This document shows, piece after piece, positions 23,456 through 35,790 of a DNA stretch of 64,000 bases (position 1 is the stretch's first letter; each line of letters starts with the position of its first letter). Source of the stretch: Zingiber officinale (taxonomy: Eukaryota; Streptophyta; Magnoliopsida; Zingiberales; Zingiberaceae); NCBI RefSeq assembly GCF_018446385.1, contig NC_056002.1:9372894-9436893 (forward strand), written 5' to 3'. The notes under the pieces were generated by a model. The model saw nothing but the letters and a program-made list of their open reading frames with translations. It was not told the origin of the DNA and ran no database searches. A program made the position numbers and the translations under genes.

Positions 23456-24847
23456 AGTAGTATCAGAGCCAAGACGCCTCAGAAGGACTAACCGCCGTCT
23501 GAAGTAACAAAATGATGGCCGGAGATAGTATCTATCCACCAACATTCGAGGGAAAGTTTTCTTTATGGAAAAAACAAATGGAAGTATATCTAAACACTAA
23601 TTTTGGTATTTTTTTTAATAATGAAATTTGGTTATGAAGCACCAAAGGCAACGAATGGAGAAGAACTCGAGAAATATCTCTGGAACGAGAAGTAACGTAA
23701 CGAATATATGACAAACGCTCGAGCAGAATTTCACATTCTGAGCGTAATACCATATGAAGATTTCGACAGAATTGGAGACTACAAAAGCGCAAAAGAACTT
23801 TGGAAAAAGTTCTTAAAACTATACGAAGAACAAGTCGAAGTTGAATCCAACACCGATCCATCGTCAAAAGAGTCCAAGAATGAGGAAACTGCTGAGACAG
23901 CCGAACTCCATCCCGAAGCTACAGAAAGCTCATCCCAGATGAGCATTGATGAAGGGGGAGAGACTTCGGAAGAAAACAACTCGACAGGGGGAGAATCAAT
24001 TGCTAACAAGGTAAGTCAGGTATGGTCTCCACCTTCTGAACAATTAGTTAAATTAATCGAAAAGTCGCCGAAAGAATTATAAAATATTTTTTCGAACGAA
24101 TTATGTAAAGTAGAAACATTGCAGAAAGATGTTTTATAAATTATATTGTCGAAAAATTTTATCAAGTTAAATTTTATATTATTAAAATATTTTTGTGAAT
24201 TAGAAATTCAAAATATAACAAAAAATATTAAGTTAAAAGAAATAGTTTGTCGATTAAAGAATCTCGATAAACTAATAATAGAAATTAACATGATACAATT
24301 TTTTGCATGTTTAATATTGGTCGTTTTAAATCTGAAAAAGTGTGATTTGAGAAATTATAATAAATTAAAATAGAAATTTAAAACTTTTTGATAAAAACAT
24401 TTGAATTAAAAAATAATAATAATAAATGCTTAGAAAGTTTTTTATTCTCTTCTAAATTATCTCAAAAATATTTTTCATGCATAAAATTTTCTGCTTAAAA
24501 AGTTCTTAATTTTGATTGCAAAAACATAGAAATTTTTCAAAAGTTATTTTTAACTTAAAAATTTTCCTTGACTTAGAAATGTTTTTCAGAAAATCATTGA
24601 AATATATTTTTATAATTTTTCTAAGTGTCAACCCTTAGATTTTTCTTGCAATCCCAATTTTTTTTATGTGATCAAAGGGAGAGAAGAAAAAGTATAAGTC
24701 TAGGGGGAGGTAGAAATTAAAAATTAAAAATTTCTTAAAATTTAATTTTTCTATCTTGCTGCACGTAATTGTAATATAAATTGTTTATTTTTATGTTTAT
24801 TTTAACCCTAACTTAACTTGGGTTGATCACATCAAAAAGGGGGAGAT

Positions 24848-25858
24848 TGTTGGAACCCTAAGGTTGTTTTGGTGTGATCAACAAGTTAAGTTAGGTCCTG
24901 TGTGTTTCTAACATTGTGTCTAAGTGTGCAGGAGCTTAGGAGCACAGGTACTTTAGCGGAAGATGCAGCTAGCGAGAAGGACGGCACGCGATACGTCCGA
25001 GGGACAAGGCATTACGGAAGAGTACACCGGTGGATGAGAAGGAAGCGTGCGGTGGTTTCGAGGGGCGAAAGCCGGAGCGAAAGATTACTCGGGGAGCAAG
25101 AGACGCAGCTAGAGAGAAGGTCGGCACAGGGTGCGACCGAGGGACGAAGACTGCGGATGAGTACGCTGGTAGACGAGAAGGAAACACGCGGCAATTCCGA
25201 GGGACGAGAAGCCGGGGCGGAAGGCTGCTCGAGAAGACCGAAACGTGGGTTCGGGTGAGCCCTTTTCTGGATGGCAGAAATCACCCAAGCGAGCGGATCC
25301 GGAGCGGAATACCCGGACCAGAGGGGAGCTAAACCGGAGCAGAGAGCCCAAACCAAAAAGTCAACTTGAGTTGACTTTCAGGTCCGGGCGCCCGGAACCA
25401 TTCCGAGCGCCCGGAGGTTCATCTTTGACCAGATTGAGTCTTTCGCGATCTGAACGTTGGGGGATAAAGTTTTATCCCCCCAGGGCGCCCGGAACCCTTC
25501 TAGGTGCCCCGACCAAGGCTATAAATATAACCTTGATCCAGAAGTTTTTTAACAAACTCAGAAATTCACTTCCAACGCTTGTGTGTTGTAATTTAGAGTT
25601 AAGCTTCTGTTTTTTGCGCTTCAACGTTGTAAGAGGCTTCTCCGCCTGAAGGAGTTTTTAGTGCTTCAACTTTCTTGGATTAACAACCACATCGGTTGTA
25701 ACCAAGTAAATACTTGTGCCTCTTCTTTTAATGTTCTATTTACTTTCTGCTTATTCTTTATGCAAGTATTAGTTTAAGAGTTCGAGAAAGGTTGGTTTTG
25801 TTTTTGTGTTTGCAGGCTATCCAATCCCCCCCCTCTAGCCGGCCGCAACGGTCCAACA
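24848..25858 (+). repeat. 3' LTR of the nested Copia element
   Basis: 1,011 bp, starting TGTTGGAACCCT and ending CGGTCCAACA. Open frames shared by both LTRs (for example 22483-22953 and 25012-25356, minus) are not genes. Confidence 0.88.
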
Positions 25859-27332
25859 ATGCAATCCTACATGACCGTGTCCCCAGAGCCAAGCCCCAGG
25901 TTCACACGGCCGTGCCAATTAGCACGACCGTGCAACGCAGCAGAGACAAGAAAGGGCTTGGCTGTGCCATACTAGCACAGTCGTGCCGCCGCAGCCGCGT
26001 CCTAGCCTATAAAAGGGCTTTAACCCTTTCTCTCAACGGGGAAGGGAGCCGGTGGCGAGCCGTCAGAGAGAGAATCGACTTGGTGTCGTTCCACGTCGTT
26101 CAGGACCTCCGTCCAATGATCCTTCATCACCATATCAACTCCAGAAGCAAAGGATTTGATCCGAAAATCACTCGTCGTCGTTGGATAAGCGTCTTTTCTC
26201 TCCCTCTCTTCTTGTTTGAGAATTGTATACTTAACATTATGTCTTCAGATTTTTCTCCAACGTCTATGGAGTAGATTCCTTGTTCTAGGAATAGGGAGTA
26301 GTTGTGGATCAGTTTTGATGTAAGACTCAAATTTATGCCTTTATTTATTAGATGATTTCGCTTGCTTCGTTTCAACTATTATGTCTGTTTGTTGCGTATT
26401 AATTGATTGTATAGGAATTGCTAACCTCATAGAGAGAATATCCTAGATTGTACACCTGAGGGGCCCTAGTGACAGTGGTAACCCGTTCACGGACATCTAG
26501 GGTACTTCCTTGAAAGGAGAGGTAACTCCTCACAAGGAAGTGAGAGACTAAACTAAGCTTCTTATCTCTATTCTAGTGACACCAATTAGAATAGTGTTCT
26601 TATGATCTACCGAGGCGCCCTAGTGACAGGGGTTAACCATAACAGGATTTTATAGAGATCTTCTTTATTTGGTACCTAAAAATAGATACTTTAGCTTCCG
26701 ATGAATACATGTTGATGGACAATGAGTAAATGACAGAATGTGATACATCAATACCACCACAATGAAACTGAACTCCTAGGACTCTTCATAAACCAAGTCT
26801 ATTACCTCTTCTTTGCTAGTTCTCGTTTCCATTTCTCATTCTCTTTTCTTTAGATTACTTACAACCATCGATAGTTTAACTAATCTTAAGTGAACAATTG
26901 CTAGTGCTTATAATCAGTCCTCGTGGGATCGATAATCTTTATTACTGACAACGATTCCGTGCACTTGCGGAATCGTAACAAGTTTTTGGCGTCGTTACCG
27001 GGGACTGCGTCTATAACATTAGTGATAATCATATTAGATTAGACTAGACTTTGTTTTCTTTTCCTTTATTTTTCCTCTTTCTAATATTTTGCATTTAGAG
27101 ACAAATAATTTTATTCTTGTTTTTCTTTATTTTATGTATTTTTTTAAAAAAATGTTAAAAAAAATATATTATTATTTCAACTCTCTTCTTTAATATACTC
27201 CATATCTTGTTTTTGCATGCGAAGAGCTAACTTTCAGGACAACTTCTATCGTTCAATCTAGAGATCGATATGACTTTCTTGAGAAGAAGAAACCTTTAAA
27301 AAGCAGTTCAAGAAGTACAAAAATCTTCAGAG

Positions 27333-28956
27333 ATGGCTGACAAACTGTTGAAGGACTACGCGGCACCTTATGCACGAGGGGTTCGGTCTAGCATCACTCG
27401 ACCGCCAATCGAAGCCAACAATTTTGAAATCAAGTCTGCAGTAATTCATATGGTTCAGCAAAATCAATTTGGAGGAGGACTGCACGATGATCCAAACCAC
27501 CACTTAGAGCTTTTCTACGAGATTTGTGGTACCATGAAAGTGAATGGAGTCCCTCCAGAATCAGTAAGGTTATTGCTCTTTGGATTCTCCCTGAAAGACA
27601 GAGCCAAGCAATGGCTAAATTCCCTTCCAGCAAACAGCATATCATCCTGGGAGCAGTGTGAGCAGAAATTTCTGGACAAGTTCTACCCACCAAACAAAAC
27701 TGCCCACATGAGGAACTTGATCGCAAGCTTCAAACAGATAGACTCATAATCATTATTTGAAACCTTGGATATATTCAAAAGTATGCTGAGACAATACCCC
27801 CATCATGGCCTTGAGAAATGGTTGGTTCTACACATATTCTACAATGGAATCAATTATCACACGAAGGTGTCCCTCGATTCTGCGTCAGGAGGAACACTAA
27901 TGAACAAGAGCCTTGATGAAGCTGAAGAGATCATAGAGAATGTGGCACAGAACCATCATCAGTGGGCAATCGAAAGATCTGGTAGTTCTTTCTCAGGGAA
28001 TCCAATAAAGGCACTAGAAAAATTCGACGTAGATGCAGTCACACTCATGTCTGCAAAGCTGGACGCTCTGACCAAGAAGTTTGAGGCCATGGGAAACAAC
28101 ACAGCCAATGCAATAGTTTGTGTTTGCGAAACCTGCGGAAGTACAGATCACGCTCAAGATACTTGCCCCTTAGGGCCAATACAAGCATAGATAAATCAAC
28201 TTGAGCAATGTGATGCGATAGTGAGCTACAACCAAAAGCAAAACAATTCGTACTCCAACACATACAACCCTGGATGGAGGAATCATCCAAATTTCTCATA
28301 CCAGAATAATCAGGACCAAGGACCAGCAAAACAAAGTTATCAACCTGGGCAACAGAGCTACCTATCTGGATAGCAGACTTATCAACAACAACAACCTTCA
28401 TAGCTGTCCCGAATCGAAAAGATGCTTGAAGAAGCTCTCTCAGAGAAAAAGGAGATGAAGAATGAGATCAAGCAGTTGACTCAAAGAATGGAAAATTCTA
28501 AGAAACATCAAAAGATGCAAGACAACCGGATAGCCCAGATAGCTCAGTCTTTCTCAAGAGCACAGGGAACATTTCCAGGAAAGCTAGATATAAACCCATT
28601 GGAACATTGCAACCGCATTGAGCTGAGGAACGGACGAACTTTGGGAGACCCCCAGATCACTACTCAGAAAGGACTTGACTCAGAGGTAGATCCCTCTCCC
28701 CTAATGCCTAATCAGATCTAAAACAGGGAAGGAGAGGAGATCACCAAGAAAGTTGAAGGAGCTCTTCAAATTCCCCCCACAAAGTCAGACGATTCCTTAC
28801 CCTCAGAAACTGATAACATCCCAAAAGGATGAAGAGTTCAACCAATTTCTGAAGAAGATCAAGGAAATTTGCATAGAAGTACCACTGATAGATGTACTAC
28901 ACCAAATGCTGAAGTTCGCAAAATTCTTAAAGGGTATTTTATCTAACAGGAGGTAG
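27333..28956 (+). pseudogene. Athila gag region
   Basis: Capsid-like blocks include NHHLELFYEICGTMKVNGV and LKDRAKQWLNSLPANSISSW. A zinc-knuckle-like CETCGSTDHAQDTCP lies near 28130, followed by a glutamine-rich and then a coiled-coil part. This is the plant Gypsy gag family. The region is broken and is treated as a fossil. Confidence 0.8.
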
Positions 28957-29007
28957 AAGGGCGACTTCGAGACTGTAGCATTAATAGAAAATTGCAGTGC
29001 TCTACTT

Positions 29008-29480
29008 ATGGTAAATATTCCACCAAAACTTCAGGATCCAGGGAGTTTTTCCATACCTTGCAAAATTGGGTCTGAACTAATACAGAAAGCTTTCTGCGAC
29101 TTGGGAGCCAGCGTTAGCCTACTTCCATACTCATTATGCAAGAAGCTAGGACTTCAGAACATCAAACTGACTACTATGGCATTACAATTAGCTGATCATT
29201 CATGTAGATACCCAATAGGAATAGTGGAGGGCATGCCAGTAGAAGTAGGCGGATGCATCATCCCTACAGATTTCATTATCCTGGGTATAGAGGTGGATCC
29301 CAAGATTCCGATCATCCTTGGAAGACCATTCCTTGCCACAGCTAGAGCCCTCATTGATGGAAAAAGTCACAAGTTATCCTTGGAGATCGGCAAAGAAAAG
29401 TTAGAATTTGACTTATCTAATTCTTCTAACTGCATCTCCTCTTCTCAGGGAAATTCGAGCAAGATGAACATACACAAAGT
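29008..29480 (+). pseudogene. Athila retropepsin-like protease region
   Basis: The frame holds the active-site motif FCDLGASVSLLPYSLCKKLG (the usual D-[ST]-G type as DLGAS in this lineage) and the second landmark IILGRPFLATARALID, the standard hallmarks of the aspartic protease of Athila elements. It is part of the same element as the gag region. Confidence 0.82.
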
Positions 29481-29879
29481 CGTGAAGTGTAGTTTTCAAG
29501 AGAGACCCCCTCCAGCAAGCAATAAGAAGTACATTTGTCCTGCACGAGCGAAACTAAAGGTGCAGACTGGAGCATTAACCCTAGGAGGAGAGCTGTGCTT
29601 CCATGGGTTTAGTCCACACTGACCGAAACGGGGTCGAGCTAAAGATCTAAAATAAGCGCTTCTTGGGAGGCAACCCAAGGGTTTTTCATTTTAGGTTATC
29701 ATTCCTTTTATAGTTTTATTTCTCTAGTAAGTTCAAGTTGGGTACTTTTATTATTTCTTTATTTTTGGGTATTCGCTTTCAGGATATACAGAGCCTCCAT
29801 GAGCTGGCCATGAGCATTTTATGGGCGTGGAGGTGTTAGAGGCACCAGAATAGCGAAAGGCGAGTCACCATGAGCTTAA

Positions 29880-30240
29880 AGGAGTCGGTCATGTGACCCC
29901 ACACGATCGTGCAAAGCCGACAGAGGGACAAAGGCCACGGGTTGTGCAACCTTGCACGACTGTGTGGCCTATGCAGAGAAGAGGAGAACACAGGTCGTGC
30001 CAATTGGCATAGTCGTGCTAGAAGAACAGTGGAGGAAGAGACACAGGTCGTGCCAATTGGCACGGCCATGCGATCAAAGCCGAGAAGAAGAAGAAAGGGG
30101 TCGTGCCAATTGGCACGCCCGTGCGACTTTGACCGAGGGGAGAAAAGAGGAGGTCGTTCCAATCGGCATGGCCATGCAGAACCCCACCTAACCCGGCCGT
30201 GTCTATAAGACACGGTTGTGCCTCTACCCGTGTGCGCTGC
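29880..30240 (+). repeat. Second CACGACCGTG-type repeat cluster, inside the Athila element
   Basis: Repeats of GGTCGTGCCAATTGGCACG and relatives occur here, outside the LTRs and upstream of the 3' ORF. The cluster ends with GGCCGTGTCTATAAGACACGG, which has a TATA-like core between its arms. It resembles the LTR cluster but is not followed by LTR sequence. Confidence 0.6.
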
Positions 30241-30849
30241 TTACTCCTTCAAAAGCCCTAGTTTCCATCTCCTTCTCTTCCAAAAGTTTTCTCCTCTCCA
30301 CTACTCCTTATCAAACCCCAAATTCCTACCTCTAGAGTTCATTTTGCCTTAGATCTACATCTAGATCTAACATTTCTTCAAGCCTTCTCCTCTTCCCTCC
30401 TTAAGATCCATCCCCAGTTACACCTTGCACATCATGTCGTAAATTTTGAAGAGACTTCATCGAGGAAGCGATGGATTTGGCGAAGGAGATGCGCCGGAAG
30501 GCGACAAAGGCAAAGGGAAGGCTTCTTCTTCAAAACGCAAGAGAAAAAGAGTGGCACGCGACAAAGGTAATGAAAACGAGTTCAATATTATTTTTAAAAA
30601 TCATGAACATAAAGCTTGATATGATATCCTTGTCGCTAGAAAAATTATATGCACTAGATATATGGATCCCACTACTTTGGATATGCTAGGAATCAGGGAT
30701 GACGTAGATTGGATGATTAGTTCTTTGGATTGGAATAATATTATGTATGCTCATTTACCGACTTACCCCGCCTAGTCCTTGAATTTTTTAGCTCAATTGA
30801 TATTAAATTTTCGTCTGAGGATGATTACGTAAAGGTAATAACTTTTAGG

Positions 30850-31769
30850 ATGATGAATAAAGAAGTTCGATGGACTTTTAGTTATTTTAATAATTATTTT
30901 GATTTACCTATTGGTGGTGCCCATGGATTTGATGATGAGATTAGATGGAATGAGTTTTGGACGACAATAACCGGATCAAAGGACCCTTACGAACCTTCTA
31001 GAGCTAAGGCATCCCGCATGCAAAATCTGACCTTTAGATACCTCCACCGAGTGATGAGCAAAACGATCTTTGGTCGAGGAGAGAGTAATGAGGTGGTTAG
31101 AAAGGTAGAGCTCTATTCTCTTTGGGCAATGTTGAATAACGTGGATTTTGATTCCGGATTTCATTTCTTGCAAAATTTATTGAAGGCAGCTAAGACATCT
31201 TCGGGGATGATAGTGTTTGGTGGATGATCACCCAAATTACATTCAATATGGGTTGTGAGCTTGATGGATTAGAGGTTATTCGTGGTAATGACAAGATCGA
31301 CATCGATTCTTGTCTTGCTATGAAGATGATTTGTCGGGATGAGAATGAGTTTGCTTTCCCTAGGAACAATGATTTTCCATTACCCCTTCCTTACCCCGAG
31401 CGCACTTCGATTCGTAATCCTGTAAACTGGGTGATTACTGATTTACATCCCGAAACTGTCCCGTCCATTATAAAAGAAACCGAGCACCACCAAGAGTCCT
31501 TGTCATCAGGATTTCCGCACCCTTCCAGATATCTAGAACCTCCTAGGCACTCTTTTGCCTACGGTACGAGATCTTCTAGATTTGATTTTTCTGACTTCCA
31601 TGCCTCCTTAGACTCCCTTCATGAGAAGAAAAATACCCAACAACGATTGTTGGAGGGTCGCTTTAAGTTATCTGACGACCAATTTAAGGAGGTACAGGAT
31701 CATTTTCAGTTTACTAGGAACTTCCATAGTCAGGTGACAGGGTTCGTTCAGGACTATGAGGTAGACTAG
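30850..31769 (+). pseudogene. Athila extra 3' ORF region
   Basis: Blocks such as VRWTFSYFNNYFDLPIGG, FWTTITGSKDPYEPSRAKAS, LTFRYLHRVMSKTIFGRGES and NMGCELDGLEVIRGNDKIDI correspond to the conserved extra protein coded downstream in Athila-type elements (the position some authors call env-like). The role is unknown. A proline-rich, coiled-coil end follows. It is broken and is treated as a fossil. Confidence 0.65.
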
Positions 31770-32230
31770 GAAAGAATGAGGAATTTTATGGATGATATGG
31801 ATATTACTAGACAACAAGTAGATGCCCTTTATCAATATCATCAACACCTTGGCCATCTTTCTAGTATGTCTAGATTTCCCCCTGGCACATATCAGGGACC
31901 CCCTTATCCCCCATCTCCACCACCGTATTGATTTCATCGGGACGATGAAAAGTTTAAGTCCAGAGGGTGTTGTGTTTACACAATCTGAGTCGAGTCAAAT
32001 TTTTTTCTGCATATTTTATTTTTCTGTTTTGCATATTTTACTACTTTGCTTTGTTTATTTGCATTTTATTAGTTTCATATTTCTATTTGCATCTCATTTG
32101 CACTTTCTTTCTTCTAAAAAAAATAAAAAAAAATAGTTTTGAGGTATATTTGAGAACATCAAACCTTATACTTTTTTTACTACTTGTCTGATAGCAAAAT
32201 GTCTAGCATTTTCTTAGTTCATGTGTTGTC

Positions 32231-33507
32231 TGTTGGTGCGGGAAGCATCCGAAAATCGAACTAGTATTTTGATAATGGCAAACGATTCAAAGTTAAGGTT
32301 ATGTTGTGATTTAACAGTTTGAATGAGCTTGCAGGAAAGTCCTAAGTGTACTTAGGCAAAAGTCCTAACTGAGGTTAGGCAGGTGGAAAACCCTAAGGGG
32401 TGGTAACCCTAGGTATAGGGGGTGGTAACCCTATGTGGAAAGTCTTGGTGGGTCAAGGGCTTCAGGCAAAAGTCCTAGGGGGTGGTAATCCTAGGTGGAA
32501 AGTCCTGGTGTCGCGAACCAAGTGGAAGACTGGACGGGTCGAGGAGTGGGCGTCCAGTAGAAAGTCCGGAAGCATCGAGCGCTGAGCAAAAGTCCAGTCG
32601 ATCTGGAGGATCACACTGGCAACAGGTAACTCTCCTGAGTGGAGTAGGTGAGGACGCGTTCCCCGCAGAGGGAACAGTAGGCGTCGGGTCGACCTAGGGT
32701 TTCCGGTTGGAAATCCGAAGTCAGACCCGGACATTCCAGAGACTGTCAACATTTTATTTACTATTATGTGCTAACTTTGTTTTGCAGGGTATGTGTTTGG
32801 GACTAACACATTTTGCAGGAATAAAGGAGCATTTTTACACCTTGGATAAACAGTACCCGAGGCGTCTCCATGGAGCTTGGAGGCGTCTCAGGTACAAGGT
32901 GGAAGCTGTCTGTGAGAAGGAGCTGGAGGCGCCTTCATGGGGACTGAAGGCGCCTTGGACTGCTGCTTGAAGGCACCTTGGAGTGGCGTTGAAGGCGCCT
33001 TCAGGTGGATAACGAGCAGCGGTCAAAGCCTGATCGACAGCAGCTGAATCAGGATAAAATCTTGGGTTGGAGGCGCCTTGGAGCTTAATGGAGGTGCCTT
33101 AAACACCCTTTATAATGATGTCTCGAGGTAGCAATAAGGGCATCTTCTTCCAAGCAATCTTTCTGCATCCAGCTGCTAACGAGACAATCCGACAAAGCTA
33201 CAACTCGACGCCGACAACCCGGAGCTTCAGATTTAGCATTTTAGTTGTCGGTATAAAATTTATTTATAGCTTTTTATGTACTTAGCTTGTAAACACTTTA
33301 ACGAAATTATAGTTGTTGCCCAACGTAAACGCTCAATGAGCGTGGGCCTTGGAGTAAGACTCGACACAAGCTCCGAACCAAGTAAACGACCTGTGTTCTT
33401 CTGTGTTTGCTTTGTCTTTCCACCGCGTATTTACTCGACACGTTTTAAATCAAACGAAATAGCCATGAGCGCTATTCACCCCCCCTCTAGCGTTTCTTGA
33501 TCCAACA
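32231..33507 (+). mobile_element. Solo LTR, Copia (same family as 2698-4671)
   Basis: It runs from TGTTGGTGCGGG to TTGATCCAACA and lies inside the Athila element, downstream of its 3' ORF. The flanks ttgtc and atgtc are a target duplication with one mismatch. At 1,277 bp it is probably the normal length for this family, since the copy at 2698 carries an internal duplication. It contains GGCGCCTTSRAGG-type repeats near 32930-33090, also seen in the Copia LTR at 44494-45796. Confidence 0.82.
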
Positions 33508-34296
33508 ATGTCAAGATAGTGTTAGTATGTTTGGTGTATCTCCTTTCTCTATCTTTAGTAGCATGAAATAAGCTAAGTATTGTATGGAATTTGGTATAAG
33601 TTTTAGCCTAACCTTAAGGATCTTATTTTCACTATACTTAAGTACTTAAGCTTGAATAGTAGAAATATTTTTGGAATAGTTATGATTCATTCAACTTGTT
33701 AGTACTTTTATTCCCGTGGTGATTTCTTATTTACATTTTGGTTACTGGATGACCTCGGATCATGGAAGCTCATTTGGAAAAATATAAATCCCAACATATG
33801 CATTCCGCATGTGTGATTAATGCTATAACACCAAAAAAAATATAAAAAAATGAATGAATAAGGGATAAAAAACAATTGTCGTGAGTGGAAACTAACAATT
33901 CACCCCTTTGAGACTGAGTTAGGTTATTGGGGAAAATGAATGTTATGTTTCTCTTGATTCCGAGTAGTATCCTTTGAGACCTTGTGTAATTTAAGGAAGA
34001 CGAACCAAGTGTGTGGCAGGTAAGTGCCTATCACCGGGAACATTAGGAACTCAATTGTATGACGACTTAATTAAGACGGAGAATTAAAACTTGAAGAATT
34101 TGAGTTACTTATTGCACCGAGTACAAAGAACTTATGATTAGGCCATACTTAGGTTACTCCACAATCATGCTTATCAATGAAACTAGTTGATAGAGTTAGG
34201 CGAATGCACTAGGGATTATGAAACACTGCTAGGAGCTCATGAATATAGTTTGCAGTGTTTTGCTTGAGGACAAGTAAAGGTTCAAGTCTAGGGGTG
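33508..34296 (+). other. 3' non-coding part of the Athila element
   Basis: No open frame is visible here. This is the untranslated stretch before the polypurine tract and the 3' LTR. Confidence 0.6.
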
Positions 34297-35790
34297 TGAT
34301 ATGCGTAAATATTATGATCGTTTATGCATGTTTTAACGTACATTCACTTGCTTTATACGTACATATTCTTTGCATGATCGCCTCTTTTATCATGTACTCA
34401 TCATATATACTCTCTTGTTCGGATATCTGCTCTTTGTTTGATTTTGTGTTGACAGGGACAACTTTCGGAGCAAAAACAGCAATTGTCGACGTACCAGAAC
34501 GAGCAAGAGAACACGACCGTGCAACCTCACACGACCGTGTGGCCAAACTGCTCGACCATGCAACTCCTGCATGGTCGTGCGGCCAACCAGAGGCAGATCA
34601 GAGCATGGTCGTGCAATCCTACACGACCGTGCCCCCCCAATGGCGGCAACCAAGTAGTACACGACCGTGCAATCCTGCACGGCCGTGTCCCTAGAGCCGA
34701 GCCCCAGGTTCACACGGTCGTGCCAATTGGCACAGCCGTGCAGCGTAGCCAGAGACAAGAAAGGGCACGGTTGTGCCATACTGGCACGACCGTGCTGCCG
34801 CAGCCGTGCCCTAGCCTATAAAAGGGTTTTAACCCTTTCTCTCAAGGGGGAAGGGAGTCGGTGGCGAGCCGTCAGAGAGAGAATCGACTTGGTGACGTTC
34901 CACGCCTTCCAGGACCTCCGTCCAGCGATCCTTCATCACCATATCAACTCCAGAAGCAAAGGATTGGATCCGAAGATCACTCGCCGTCGTTGGATAAGCG
35001 TCCTTTCTCTCCCTCTCTTCTTGTTTGAGAATTGTATGCTTAATATTATGTCTTTGGGTTTTTCTCCGACGTCTATGGAGTAGATTCCTTGTTCTAGGAT
35101 TAGGGAGTAGTTGTGGATCGATTTTGATGTAAGACTCAGATTTATGCCTTTATTTATTGGATGATTTCGCTTGCTTCGTTTCAACTATTATGCTTGTTTG
35201 TTGAGTATTAATTGATTGTATAGGAATTGCTAACCTCATAGAGAGAATATCCTTGATTGTACACCCCGAGAGGCCCTAGTGACAGGGGTAACCCGTTCAC
35301 GGACATCTAGGGTATTTCCTTGAAAGGAGAGACAACTCCTCACAAGGAAGTGAGAGCCCAAACTAAGCTTCTTATCTCTATTCTAGTGACACCAATTAGA
35401 GTAGTGTTCTTGTGATCTACCGAGGCGCCCTAGTGATAGGGGTTAACTGTAACTGGATTTCATAGGGATCTTCTTTATTTGGTACCTAAGAATAGACACT
35501 TTAGCTTCCGGCGAATGCATGTTGATGGATAATGAGTAAAGGACAGAATGTGATACATCAATACCACCACAATGAAACCAAACTCCTAGGACTCTTCATA
35601 AACCAAGTCTATTATCTCTTCTTTGCTAGTTCTCGTTTCCGTTTCTCATTCTCTTTTCTTTAGATTACTTACAACCATTGATAGTTTAGCTAATCTTAAG
35701 TGAACCATTGCTAGTGCTTATAACCAGTCCTCGTGGAATCGATAATCTTTATTACTGACGACGAATCCGTGTACTTGCATAATTGTAACA
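34297..35790 (+). repeat. 3' LTR of the Athila element
   Basis: It starts TGATATGCGTAAATATT and ends GCATAATTGTAACA, 1,494 bp. It carries the intact hairpin-repeat cluster (about 34500-34810) followed by the TATA box. Confidence 0.88.
34500..34823 (+). promoter_or_regulatory. Hairpin-repeat cluster and TATA box in the Athila LTR
   Basis: About six copies of CACGACCGTG or its complement are arranged as inverted pairs, for example CACGACCGTGC-aatcct-GCACGGCCGTG and GCACGGTTGTGCCA-tac-TGGCACGACCGTGC. Arms are 7-14 bp with short loops. The cluster stops about 10 bp before TATAAAA (34817-34823). The position suggests U3 promoter control or RNA hairpins if transcription starts further upstream. 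The function is inferred. Confidence 0.5.

Larger units (their letters stand above)
22445..25858 (+). mobile_element. Nested Copia element, gag-only
   Basis: The element sits in the Athila 5' LTR with a perfect target duplication, atgca (22440-22444 and 25859-25863). Its two LTRs, 22445-23455 and 24848-25858, are both exactly 1,011 bp. The primer-binding site TAGTATCAGAGCC follows the 5' LTR, and the polypurine tract AAAAAGGGGGAGAT precedes the 3' LTR. Only a gag remnant (about 23511-24080: IYPPTFEGKFSLWKKQMEVY, AKELWKKFLKLYEEQVEVES) and an A/T-rich spacer lie between. LTRs differ at roughly 80 positions by eye, about 8%. It is broken. Confidence 0.88.
22054..26980 (+). repeat. 5' LTR of the Athila element (contains a nested Copia element)
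   Basis: It starts TGATATGCGTAAATATT and ends GGAATCGTAACA. Without the 3.4-kb nested element it is about 1.5 kb, equal to the 3' LTR. A TATA box TATAAAA lies at 26008-26014, just after a cluster of CACGACCGTG-type inverted repeats. Confidence 0.85.
22054..35790 (+). mobile_element. Athila-type Gypsy LTR retrotransposon
   Basis: The LTRs lie at 22054-26980 (swollen by a nested Copia element) and 34297-35790. The outer flanks actcc and gctcc are a near-perfect target duplication. The primer-binding site TGGCGTCGTTACCGGGGA directly follows the 5' LTR and fits tRNA-Asp, as is usual for Athila. Recognised parts in order are gag (27333-28956), an aspartic protease (29008-29480) and the extra 3' ORF of Athila (30850-31769). 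A polypurine stretch (GGTTCAAGTCTAGGGGTG) precedes the 3' LTR. No reverse transcriptase or integrase was recognised. LTRs differ by roughly 7% by eye, which at an often-used plant rate of 1.3e-8 per site per year would be about 2-4 million years. It is broken, with several breaks. Confidence 0.85.
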
